Source: JALYYC01 sp039922495 (lineage in GTDB: Bacteria; Chloroflexota; Dormibacteria; CF-121). Taken from it: 64,000 nt of DNA. The translations under genes and the position numbers were made by a program. The DNA lies in contig JBDTEO010000019.1 in the NCBI GenBank assembly GCA_039922495.1, positions 62,001 through 126,000 on the forward strand, given 5' to 3'. Numbering within the stretch: the stretch's first letter is position 1; every line of letters starts with the position of its first letter. The notes under the pieces were generated by a model. That model did no database searches. It had not been told where the DNA came from and worked only from the letters and a program-made list of their open reading frames with translations. Below, in pieces: positions 57,113-64,000 of this stretch.

Positions 57113-57778
57113 ATGAATCTCATTCTGTTCGGCGCGCCTGGGGCCGGCAAAGGCACGCAGAGCGCCTACCTGATCGAGCAATATCACATCCCGGCGATCG
57201 CGACCGGTGACATGCTTCGGGCCCAGCGGCGCGCCGGGACGGAGCTCGGTGAGCAGGTCAAGGGCTTCATGGACCGAGGGGAGTTGGTGCCTGACCCGGT
57301 GATGGTCAAGATCATCCGCGACCGTCTGGAGAAGCCCGACGCGCGTCACGGCTTCATCCTCGACGGCTTTCCGCGCACCGTCGCCCAGGCGGAGGCGCTC
57401 GACGAGATGCTGCCGGAGATCCAGCGGCAGATCGATGCCGTGATCTACCTCCGGGTCAGCCGCCAGGTGCTGATCGATCGACTGTCCCACCGGTATAGCT
57501 GCCGAACCTGTGACGCCGTCTACAACTTCACTCCGGAACAGGCGCGAAACCTGCCGCGGTGCGCGAACGATGGCGGCGAGCTGTACCAGCGCACGGACGA
57601 CCAGCCGGAGATCGTCGCTCGCCGGATCGACGTGTTCCTCAAGCACACGGCGCCGCTGATCGACTACTACACCGCGCAGCAGAAGCTGGAGAACATTGAT
57701 GGCCAGATGCCGGTCGCCGACGTCCGGGCCGACATCGTGCGGCGCCTCGCCGAGCGCCTCGATGGGGTGCCGCGATGA
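57113..57778 (+). CDS. adk: Adenylate kinase with zinc-binding lid
   Basis: 221 residues. The P-loop FGAPGAGKGTQS is at the N-terminus, DGFPRT marks the AMP site. The lid has C130-x2-C133 and C150-x2-D153, the Cys3-Asp zinc site at the same numbers as Bacillus subtilis Adk. It converts ATP + AMP to 2 ADP in the cytoplasm. Its stop overlaps the map start (ATGA). Confidence 0.97.
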   Translation: MNLILFGAPGAGKGTQSAYLIEQYHIPAIATGDMLRAQRRAGTELGEQVKGFMDRGELVPDPVMVKIIRDRLEKPDARHGFILDGFPRTVAQAEALDEMLPEIQRQIDAVIYLRVSRQVLIDRLSHRYSCRTCDAVYNFTPEQARNLPRCANDGGELYQRTDDQPEIVARRIDVFLKHTAPLIDYYTAQQKLENIDGQMPVADVRADIVRRLAERLDGVPR

Positions 57779-58545
57779 TCATCTACAAGTCACCGGCCGA
57801 GATCGACCTGATGCGCGAAGCCGGGGCGATCCTGGCGGAAACGCTCCACCGGCTGCAGGCGATGGCCCGGCCGGGCGTGACCCTGCTCGACCTCGACCGC
57901 GAGGCCGGCGCGTTCATCCGGGAGCATGGCTGCATTCCGGGGTTCGTCGGCTACCAGGGCTATCAGAACAGCATCTGCACCTCGGTCAACGACCAGGTGG
58001 TGCACGGCATCCCGACCAATCGCAAACTTCGGGAAGGTGACCTCCTGAGCCTGGACGCAGGGCTGATCCATCGCGGCTTCTGGGCCGATGCCGGCCTGAC
58101 GGTGCCCATCGGCAAGGTCTCGCCGGCAGCCCAGCGCCTGCTGGAAGTCACCCGCGAATCCCTCGCGATCGGTATCGGCAAGGCCCAGGTCGGCAACCGT
58201 ATCGGCGATATCAGCGCCGCCATCCAGGAGCATGTCGAGGCCTCGGGCTTTTCGGTTGTCGAGCAGTTCGTCGGCCACGGCATCGGCCGTGACATGCACG
58301 AGGACCCACAGGTACCCAATTTCGGCATCGCCGGGCGCGGCCCGCTGCTGAAGCCCGGGATGGTGCTGGCCATCGAGCCAATGGTCAACGCCGGAGCGAA
58401 AGACGTCGCCCTGCTCGGCGACGGCTGGACGGTGGTGACCAGCGACCACAGCCTCTCCGCTTATTTTGAACACTCCGTGGCCATCACGACAGACGGTCCA
58501 CAGGTGCTGACGGCGCTGCCGGACGGCGCGGGAGCGAGGCGTTGA
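57775..58545 (+). CDS. map: Methionine aminopeptidase, type I
   Basis: 256 residues. The five metal ligands can be followed: two aspartates in LDAGLIHRGFWADAGLTVPI, His in GHGIGRDMHEDPQVPNFG, Glu in LAIEPMVNAG and Glu in YFEHSVAIT. It removes the starting Met from nascent proteins. Type I without the zinc-finger extension. It overlaps adk by four bases. Confidence 0.97.
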   Translation: MIIYKSPAEIDLMREAGAILAETLHRLQAMARPGVTLLDLDREAGAFIREHGCIPGFVGYQGYQNSICTSVNDQVVHGIPTNRKLREGDLLSLDAGLIHRGFWADAGLTVPIGKVSPAAQRLLEVTRESLAIGIGKAQVGNRIGDISAAIQEHVEASGFSVVEQFVGHGIGRDMHEDPQVPNFGIAGRGPLLKPGMVLAIEPMVNAGAKDVALLGDGWTVVTSDHSLSAYFEHSVAITTDGPQVLTALPDGAGARR

Positions 58546-58590
58546 GTCCGAGGACGAACGCAGGCACGAACGCAAGCATGCACTGTCCTG

Positions 58591-58599
58591 TGATATGCT
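58591..58599 (+). promoter_or_regulatory. Extended -10 element before infA
   Basis: TGATATGCT reads as TGn plus TATGCT, the same form as the ndh -10. A start near 58606 would give a ~43-base leader. No good -35 is seen. Confidence 0.4.
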
Positions 58600-58610
58600 T
58601 TTCCTTCGTG

Positions 58611-58626
58611 CGCCGGAAATCCGGCG
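58611..58626 (+). promoter_or_regulatory. Hairpin in the infA leader
   Basis: CGCCGGA-AA-TCCGGCG is a perfect inverted repeat of seven bases each side, about 20 bases before the proposed infA ATG. No T-run follows. It may affect translation start, since no Shine-Dalgarno is visible. Confidence 0.3.
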
Positions 58627-58648
58627 ACATTTGCATGGGCATTTGCTG

Positions 58649-58855
58649 ATGCCCGATGATGTCGTCGGACGTGTGGTAGAGCCGATGCCCAACGCACTCT
58701 ACCGCGTCGAACTCGAAACCGGCCACAGGATCGTGGCTCACGTGGCGCCGGCCGCGCGGCTGCGGTTTCTCCGGGTGATACCGGGTGACCGTGTCCGCGT
58801 CGAGGTGTCACCAATCGATCCGGGCCGCGGTCGCATTGTGAAGAAGGCAGATTGA
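58649..58855 (+). CDS. infA: Translation initiation factor IF-1
   Basis: 68 residues from ATG at 58649; the S1/OB fold is complete (GRVVEPMPNALYRVELETGH, RIVAHVAPAARLRF, IPGDRVRVEVSPIDPGRGRI). The common N-terminal MAK-x-x-x-I-E segment is shortened to MPDDVV. An upstream ATG at 58595 would add 18 residues but overlaps the hairpin and promoter element. IF-1 blocks the ribosomal A site during initiation. It stands between map and rpmJ as usual. Confidence 0.92.
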   Translation: MPDDVVGRVVEPMPNALYRVELETGHRIVAHVAPAARLRFLRVIPGDRVRVEVSPIDPGRGRIVKKAD

Positions 58856-58858
58856 AAA

Positions 58859-58972
58859 ATGAAAGTACGGTCGTCAGTCAAGAAGATATGCGCGAAGTGC
58901 AAGGTCATCAAGCGCAAGGGCGAGGTGCGGGTCATCTGCGTCACGCCGAAGCACAACCAGAGGCAGGGATAG
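58859..58972 (+). CDS. rpmJ: 50S ribosomal protein L36
   Basis: 37 residues: MKVRSSVKKICAKCKVIKRK then GEVRVICVTPKHNQRQG. The zinc ligands C11, C14, C27 and H32 are all present (C+ type). It starts three bases after the infA stop and ends just before rpsM. Confidence 0.95.
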   Translation: MKVRSSVKKICAKCKVIKRKGEVRVICVTPKHNQRQG

Positions 58973-58976
58973 GCGA

Positions 58977-59357
58977 ATGGCGCGCATAGCCGGCGTCGAC
59001 ATCCCGCGCGAGAAGCGGGTCGAGATTGCCCTGACCTATATCTTCGGCGTCGGACCGCACATTGCGAAGCGGGTGCTGACGATCGCGAACGTCGATCCCA
59101 ACATGCGGGTGAAGAACCTCAATGACGAGCAGGTTGGTCGCCTTCGTGACGTCCTGGACAAGGAAGCCAAGGTCGAAGGTGAACTGCGACGCGAGATCGC
59201 GCTGAACATCAAGCGGCTGATCGAGATCGGCACCTACCGGGGCCTGCGGCACCGCCGTGGCCTCCCGGTTCGTGGCCAGCGGACACGAACCAATGCCCGG
59301 ACGCGCCGCGGCCCGCGCAAGACGGTTGGAGTCAAGAAGAAAGTTGAGAAGAAGTAA
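58977..59357 (+). CDS. rpsM: 30S ribosomal protein S13
   Basis: 126 residues. RIAGVDIPREKRVEIALTYI, then GTYRGLRHRRGLPVRGQRTR and RTRRGPRKTVGVKKKVEKK. S13 makes intersubunit bridges from the 30S head and touches P-site tRNA through its basic C-terminal tail. Normal length. Confidence 0.97.
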   Translation: MARIAGVDIPREKRVEIALTYIFGVGPHIAKRVLTIANVDPNMRVKNLNDEQVGRLRDVLDKEAKVEGELRREIALNIKRLIEIGTYRGLRHRRGLPVRGQRTRTNARTRRGPRKTVGVKKKVEKK

Positions 59358-59360
59358 TTA

Positions 59361-59753
59361 ATGCCAAAGAAGAAAGTTGTCCGCACCCGCCGCCGTGAAA
59401 AGAAGCACGTCACCGTCGGGCAAGCGCACATCCAGTCGACGTTCAACAACACCGTGATCTCCCTGACGGATGCCCAGGGCAACGTGCTTGCCTGGGGCAG
59501 TGCCGGGAGCCAGGGCTTTAAGGGCTCTCGAAAGAGCACGCCCTTCGCGGCGCAGACCACGGCGGAAGCGACCGCCCGGCGCGCCATGGAGCACGGGTTG
59601 AAGCAGATCGAAGTGTTCGTCAAGGGGCCGGGTGCCGGCCGCGAGGCCGCCATCCGCTCGCTGCAGGCGGCCGGGCTTGACGTCACGGCGATCACGGACG
59701 TGACCCCGATCCCGCACAACGGGTGCCGCCCGCCGAAACGGAGGCGCGTCTAA
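59361..59753 (+). CDS. rpsK: 30S ribosomal protein S11
   Basis: 130 residues, family norm. HIQSTFNNTVISLTDAQGNV, FKGSRKSTPFAAQTTAEATA and VTPIPHNGCRPPKRRRV are typical. S11 forms part of the 30S platform at the mRNA exit. rpsD starts without a gap after its stop. Confidence 0.97.
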   Translation: MPKKKVVRTRRREKKHVTVGQAHIQSTFNNTVISLTDAQGNVLAWGSAGSQGFKGSRKSTPFAAQTTAEATARRAMEHGLKQIEVFVKGPGAGREAAIRSLQAAGLDVTAITDVTPIPHNGCRPPKRRRV

Positions 59754-60380
59754 ATGGCTCGCTACGAAGGTCCCGTCTGTCGCCATTGCCGCCGGGAGGG
59801 TGTCAAGCTGTTCCTGAAGGGCGAGAAGTGCTTCACCAAGTGCACCCTCGATCGCCGCTCGATGCCCCCGGGTATGCATACGCAGGTGCGCCGCCGGAAG
59901 GTTTCCGACTACGGCATCCAGCTTCGCGCCAAGCAGCGTGCGCGGCGGATCTATTTCCTGCTGGAAGGCCAGTTCCGCCTGTACTTCAATCGCGCCTCGA
60001 AGATGACCGGCGTCACCGGGCTCAACCTCTTGCGGTTGCTGGAGAGCCGGCTGGACAACGTGATCTACCGGCTCGGGTTCGCCGCGTCGCGGCGCGATGC
60101 GCGCCAGATGATCAGCCACAAGCATTTCGCCGTGAACGGCCGGACCGTCAATATCCCGAGCTACTCCGTTCGGGTGGGTGATGTGATCGCCGTTCGGGAC
60201 GCGAGCAAAGAGGTCGAGCGTATCAAGACCGCCGTGGCGGCCGGTGAGCAGCGAACGGTTCCGCCGTGGCTTAGCTTCGATCGCGACAACCTGACCGCCA
60301 AGATCGTCGGCGAACCGGGTCGCGAGGACATCGACCAGACGATCCAGGAGCAATTGATCGTCGAGTTTTATTCACGATAG
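59754..60380 (+). CDS. rpsD: 30S ribosomal protein S4
   Basis: 208 residues. RYEGPVCRHCRREGVKLFLK at the N-terminus has Cys residues in CRHC and then KCFTKC, indicating a zinc-binding S4. The S4 RNA-binding domain (RLDNVIYRLGFAASRRDARQ, SHKHFAVNGRTVNIPSYSV) is intact. S4 starts 30S assembly and in many bacteria represses the alpha operon. Confidence 0.97.
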   Translation: MARYEGPVCRHCRREGVKLFLKGEKCFTKCTLDRRSMPPGMHTQVRRRKVSDYGIQLRAKQRARRIYFLLEGQFRLYFNRASKMTGVTGLNLLRLLESRLDNVIYRLGFAASRRDARQMISHKHFAVNGRTVNIPSYSVRVGDVIAVRDASKEVERIKTAVAAGEQRTVPPWLSFDRDNLTAKIVGEPGREDIDQTIQEQLIVEFYSR

Positions 60381-60401
60381 TTTTTATAAACAGGGAGGAC
60401 C

Positions 60402-61358
60402 ATGTTCGACATCGCCCAGCCGCAAGTCAAGAGCATCGAGAATTCGACCAGCTACGGTAAGTTCGAGATTGAGCCGTTGGAGCCGGGGTTCGGCACGACC
60501 CTGGGCAACTCGCTCCGTCGCGTCCTGCTGTCGACGCTGAAAGGCGCCGCCGTGACGTCGGTGTCCATCGAAGGCGTCGCGCACGAGTTTTCCTCGATTC
60601 CGTATGTCAAGGAAGACGTGACCGAGATCATTCTCAATTTGAAGGGTCTCAACCTGACGTCGTACACCGACGAGCCGGTTCGACTGACCCTCGACGTCAC
60701 CGGGCCGAAGACCGTCACGGCCGCCGACATCCAGGCGCCCAGCGACGTCGACGTCGTCAACCAGGATCTCTATATCTGTACTTTGGACAGCAACAAGGGT
60801 CGCCTGCGGATGGAGCTGACCGTCGAGCGCGGCAAGGGTTATGTGCCCGCCGACCGCAACAAGAAAGAGGGGCAGCCGATCGGGGTGATCCCGATTGACG
60901 CCATCTTCAGCCCGGTGGTCAAGGCGAACTTCCTGATCGAGAAGACCCGCGTCGGCCAGGAAACGGACTGGGACAAGCTGATCCTCGAGGTCTGGACCGA
61001 CGGCACGATCAAGCCGGACGAGGCGATCAGCGAGGCGGCCAAGCAGTTCACAACGCACCTCGGCCTCTTCACGCACTTCACCGACAGCATCAAGCTGGCG
61101 GACGTCCCGACCGCCAAGGGCAATGACGTGTCCTCGCGGCTGGCTGACGTGCCGATCGAGGACCTGGACCTGTCGGTCCGGGCGCTGAACTGCCTCAAGG
61201 CAAATGAAATCACGAAAGTTGGCCAGCTGGTGGCCCTCCGCGAGGAGGATCTCCTCAGCCTGCGGAACTTCGGGCGCAAGTCGCTCGACGAGATCAAAGA
61301 GAAACTGGTTCAGCGCGGCTTCCTGACGCAGGAAGAGCTGACCAAGGTCCTGGTCTAA
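60402..61358 (+). CDS. rpoA: DNA-directed RNA polymerase subunit alpha
   Basis: 318 residues. The N-terminal dimerisation domain (EPLEPGFGTTLGNSLRRVLL, GAAVTSVSIEGVAHEFSSI) and the C-terminal DNA/activator-binding domain (VRALNCLKANEITKVGQLVA, LRNFGRKSLDEIKEKLVQRG) are both complete. GGGAGG lies before the ATG. It completes the core RNA polymerase set encoded in this window and shares a transcript with rplQ. Confidence 0.98.
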   Translation: MFDIAQPQVKSIENSTSYGKFEIEPLEPGFGTTLGNSLRRVLLSTLKGAAVTSVSIEGVAHEFSSIPYVKEDVTEIILNLKGLNLTSYTDEPVRLTLDVTGPKTVTAADIQAPSDVDVVNQDLYICTLDSNKGRLRMELTVERGKGYVPADRNKKEGQPIGVIPIDAIFSPVVKANFLIEKTRVGQETDWDKLILEVWTDGTIKPDEAISEAAKQFTTHLGLFTHFTDSIKLADVPTAKGNDVSSRLADVPIEDLDLSVRALNCLKANEITKVGQLVALREEDLLSLRNFGRKSLDEIKEKLVQRGFLTQEELTKVLV

Positions 61359-61370
61359 ACCGGCTCAGCG

Positions 61371-61724
61371 ATGCGGCACCAGAAGGCAGGGCGGAAATTC
61401 AGCCGGAGCACGGCGCATCGCAGGGCGCTGAGCCGGAACCTGGTCACGTCCCTGCTGGACCACGGCCGCATCCAGACGACCGAGGCAAAGGGCAAGGAAC
61501 TGCGCCGCTGGGTCGAAAAGATCATCACGACGGCCAAGGTGGACAGCGTGTCGTCGCGGCGCGCGGTTGATGCCTTCGTCGAGGACCCGGCGGTCACGGA
61601 GAAGCTCTTCACCAAGCTGGTGCCCCGGATGAAAGAGCGTCCGGGCGGCTACACCCGGGTGCTGAAGATCGGCCCCCGACTGGGCGACGGCGCGCCAATG
61701 GTCCTGATCGAGCTGGTCGACTGA
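61371..61724 (+). CDS. rplQ: 50S ribosomal protein L17
   Basis: 117 residues. GRKFSRSTAHRRALSRNLVT and TKLVPRMKERPGGYTRVLKI are diagnostic. Short bacterial form. It follows rpoA by 12 bases and precedes truA by one. Confidence 0.96.
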   Translation: MRHQKAGRKFSRSTAHRRALSRNLVTSLLDHGRIQTTEAKGKELRRWVEKIITTAKVDSVSSRRAVDAFVEDPAVTEKLFTKLVPRMKERPGGYTRVLKIGPRLGDGAPMVLIELVD

Positions 61725-61725
61725 G

Positions 61726-62454
61726 ATGCGCAATATCAAAGTGCTCGTCGAATACGAAGGGACGCGCTATCACGGTTGGCAGGCGCAAGACGGCGCAGCC
61801 ACCGTCGAGGCAACGCTCAGGGCCGCAATCCAGTCCTTGACGGGCGAGACGCCCGAGCTGACGGCGGCCGGTCGCACGGACGCCGGGGTGCATGCCCTGG
61901 GTCAGTGCGTCAATTTCCGGCTCGACGGCGCTTTCCCGATTGCCCAGTTGGCGATGGCGTTGAACAGCCGGCTCCCGTCGGACGTGGCGATCCGGCATGC
62001 CGAGCTTGTCGACGACGCGTTCAACGCACGCTACTCGGCCCGCCTGCGGCGCTATGCCTATCGCATTCGCCAGTCTCTCCCCAGGGGCGCCTATCAGCGC
62101 CAGTACGCCTGGGGCATGCAGGACACGCTCGACCTGGACCGCATGCAGGAAGCCGGCGACCGGCTCGTCGGCCGTCATGACTTCCGGGCGTTCGGGCGTA
62201 GCCCGCGGCCGGGCGGGCATACCGTCCGTGAGATCCAGGATCTGCATGTCGGCCAGCAGGGCGACTGGGTGACCATTGCCGTCGCCGCAAATGCGTTTCT
62301 CTACGGCATGATGCGCAGGATCACCGGAGCCCTGGTCGACGTCGGCCGTCACCGGAGAGCCCCGGGTTGGATCGACGAGCTGCTCAGCGGCTCGACGACG
62401 GGACTGCGTCCCGCGCCGCCCCAGGGCCTGGTCCAGATAGGAGTCGAGTATTGA
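61726..62454 (+). CDS. truA: tRNA pseudouridine(38-40) synthase TruA
   Basis: 242 residues. The catalytic aspartate lies in AAGRTDAGVHALGQCVNF; the early YEGTRYHGWQAQ and the later HDFRAFGRS and FLYGMMRRITGAL blocks are characteristic. TruA makes pseudouridine at positions 38-40 in the anticodon stem of many tRNAs. It lies in the ribosomal operon between rplQ and rplM; its stop overlaps the rplM ATG. Confidence 0.95.
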   Translation: MRNIKVLVEYEGTRYHGWQAQDGAATVEATLRAAIQSLTGETPELTAAGRTDAGVHALGQCVNFRLDGAFPIAQLAMALNSRLPSDVAIRHAELVDDAFNARYSARLRRYAYRIRQSLPRGAYQRQYAWGMQDTLDLDRMQEAGDRLVGRHDFRAFGRSPRPGGHTVREIQDLHVGQQGDWVTIAVAANAFLYGMMRRITGALVDVGRHRRAPGWIDELLSGSTTGLRPAPPQGLVQIGVEY

Positions 62455-62921
62455 TGGGAAAGTCAAAAACGTTCACGGCGCGGCCGTCGGAGTTGAAGCC
62501 CGACTGGTATCTGATCGACGCCAACGGGCAGACGCTGGGCCGCCTGGCCGCCAATGTGGCCAGGGTCCTGCGCGGCAAGCACAAGCCGATCTACACGCCG
62601 CACCTGAACACCGGGGACCACGTGATCGTGATTAACGTCAAGGGCATCCGGGTGACCGGCAAGAAAGTGACGGACAAGATTTACACGTCCTACTCGGGCT
62701 ATCCTGGCGGGCTTCGCAAGACGGCCTACGGCGATGCGGTCGTGAAGCATCCCACGTTTCCCTTCCAGCACGCCGTCGCCGGGATGCTGCAGCACGGGAC
62801 GCTGGGCAAGGCGCAGCTGAGCCGTCTGAAGATTTATGCTGGCGAGGCGCACCCGCATGTGGCGCAGCAGCCGAAAACCATCAAATTTGGAACTCGGGGG
62901 GAGATCGAAGTCATTGGCTGA
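62454..62921 (+). CDS. rplM: 50S ribosomal protein L13
   Basis: 155 residues from ATG at 62454 (a longer frame upstream lies inside truA). WYLIDANGQTLGRLAANVAR, then YTPHLNTGDHVIVINVKGIR and HAVAGMLQHGTLGKAQLSRL. L13 is an early assembly protein of the large subunit. The last codons overlap the rpsI TTG start. Confidence 0.96.
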   Translation: MGKSKTFTARPSELKPDWYLIDANGQTLGRLAANVARVLRGKHKPIYTPHLNTGDHVIVINVKGIRVTGKKVTDKIYTSYSGYPGGLRKTAYGDAVVKHPTFPFQHAVAGMLQHGTLGKAQLSRLKIYAGEAHPHVAQQPKTIKFGTRGEIEVIG

Positions 62922-63312
62922 TAACGAGCACTATTACTACGGGACCGGCCGGCGCAAAAATGCGGTGGCGCGCGTGCGCCTGTATCCGGGCGACGGGACG
63001 ATCACGGTCAATAACAAGCCGCCGCTGCAATACTTCGGCCGGCGGATGCTCGAGATGGTCGTCGTCGAGCCGCTCCGGCTCACCGAGAGCCTGAAGAAAT
63101 TCAACATCAGCGCGAAAGTTAACGGTGGCGGCATGTCCGGTCAGGCTGGGGCCCTCCAGCATGGCATCGCGCGAGCCCTGATCGTCGCCGACCTCGCGAT
63201 GCGGCCGGTGCTCAAGAAGCACGGGCTCCTGAGCCGCGACCCGCGTATGAAGGAACGCAAGAAGGCGGGCCTCAAGCGCGCACGTAAGGCGCCTCAGTAC
63301 ACCAAGCGCTAG
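62914..63312 (+). CDS. rpsI: 30S ribosomal protein S9
   Basis: 132 residues from TTG at 62914, overlapping the rplM stop. YYYGTGRRKNAVARVRLYPG, VNGGGMSGQAGALQHGIARA and the C-terminal RARKAPQYTKR, whose last Arg contacts the P-site tRNA, are intact. GGGGGGAG lies upstream. It is the last ribosomal gene of the run. Confidence 0.95.
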   Translation: MADNEHYYYGTGRRKNAVARVRLYPGDGTITVNNKPPLQYFGRRMLEMVVVEPLRLTESLKKFNISAKVNGGGMSGQAGALQHGIARALIVADLAMRPVLKKHGLLSRDPRMKERKKAGLKRARKAPQYTKR

Positions 63313-63506
63313 TCCACGCAATTCCGTCGACGCCTGGCGGCGCAATCTCGTCGGCCCTGGTTCGACGTTAAGCTCAGGACGCGCCTGGCAGCCTGCCCGC
63401 CGAGCCAGCTGACTTAGGCCGACCGAGACCGGATGACCAGTGTCGAGCGCAACCGGGTGCCTCGGCTCACCAAAGCCCGTTTGGCGGTTCGGCGATACTA
63501 CCCCGA

Positions 63507-64000
63507 GTGGACGTCGTGCTGCGGGACATCCTGGTCTTTCTGACCAGCGGGAGCATCTGGCGGCATATCCGCGACCTGATCGACATCGGGCTGGTCGCGT
63601 TCTTCCTCTACCGGATGTTCTTGCTGATCCGCGGCACCCAGGCCGTCCAGTTGATGGTCGGCGTGCTGCTGCTGGGCTTCGTCGGCCTGCTGGCGAACCT
63701 GCTCGACCTGCGGCTCCTGTCCTGGATCTTTCGAAATGCCGCCCCGGCGATCCTGATCGGCATCATCGTCCTCTTCCAGCCGGAGATCCGGCGCGCCCTG
63801 GACCAGGTCGGCCGCATCGGCTTGATCGGCCGGCCGCTGTCGCACTACAACCTGCAGATCTTCAACCGGATGATCGACGAGGTTATCCGCGCCACCACCA
63901 AGCTGACCCAGCGCTTTACCGGGGCCCTGATCGTGTTCGAGAAGGACACCGGCCTGGAGAACTACGCCAACACGGGAATCCGGATCAACGGCGAGCTCAC
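63507..64000 (+). CDS. cdaA: Diadenylate cyclase CdaA, C-terminus outside window
   Basis: The first ~164 codons are in the window. Two or three N-terminal membrane helices (LIDIGLVAFFLYRMFLLI, LMVGVLLLGFVGLLANLL, and a third over AILIGIIVLF) are followed by LFQPEIRRALDQVGRIG, a CdaA signature, and the start of the DAC domain (GALIVFEKDTGLENYANTGI). CdaA makes c-di-AMP, which controls K+ and osmotic balance and cell-wall growth. The start is GTG at 63507 with no Shine-Dalgarno sequence. The preceding ~190 bases (63313-63506) hold no gene I can support. Confidence 0.92.
   Translation, partial: MDVVLRDILVFLTSGSIWRHIRDLIDIGLVAFFLYRMFLLIRGTQAVQLMVGVLLLGFVGLLANLLDLRLLSWIFRNAAPAILIGIIVLFQPEIRRALDQVGRIGLIGRPLSHYNLQIFNRMIDEVIRATTKLTQRFTGALIVFEKDTGLENYANTGIRINGEL

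Overview
The window is a high-G+C bacterial chromosome segment, about 64 kb, dominated by the main transcription/translation cluster. The gene order rpmG–trnW–secE–nusG–rplK–rplA–rplJ–rplL–rpoBC, followed by an unbroken str–S10–spc–alpha run that ends in truA–rplM–rpsI and then cdaA, the zinc-type S14 and the Cys3-Asp zinc-lid adenylate kinase point to a Gram-positive-like (Terrabacteria) lineage. The metabolic neighbours would suit a soil Chloroflexota or Candidatus Dormibacterota relative. That placement is inference from gene content, not a tree.

Positions 1-15,850 are a metabolic region. A minus-strand set (partial glycogen-debranching-type enzyme, SDR dehydrogenase, type II NADH dehydrogenase) diverges from a tightly packed seven-gene plus-strand operon: PoxB-like ThDP enzyme, enolase-superfamily dehydratase, one-helix small membrane protein, internally duplicated membrane protein, gluconate 2-dehydrogenase subunit-3-like protein, GMC flavin oxidoreductase and a GH15 glycosidase. 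Together they look like a sugar or sugar-acid oxidation module feeding electrons to quinone. Next come a methyltransferase, a decayed DUF302 gene fused by deletion to a Rieske gene with an altered iron ligand, and a CPA2 antiporter coupled to a protein of unknown function.

Positions about 16,000-19,880 are an accessory island: several unknown genes, a DUF3800 gene and a broken transposase remnant, ending at the 3' side of a tRNA-Thr gene. Base composition is visibly less G+C-rich than in the flanks.

Positions 19,900-23,710 carry a membrane-anchored repeat protein, a rhodanese and an L,D-transpeptidase. Positions 23,725-36,890 hold rpmG to rpoC with good promoters, an L10 leader attenuator, a terminator after rplL, a pirin gene on the opposite strand and a strong terminator after rpoC. 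A DUF1801 gene is inserted between rplA and rplJ.

Positions 36,939-41,354 hold a second DUF1801 gene, RtcB, an S9 peptidase, a VOC protein and a possible 23-residue membrane peptide. From the rpsL promoter (41,363) to rpsI (63,312) lies one continuous translation-machinery operon in which L22, S3, L16, L15, L29 and S5 carry low-complexity C-terminal tails. The window ends inside cdaA (diadenylate cyclase).
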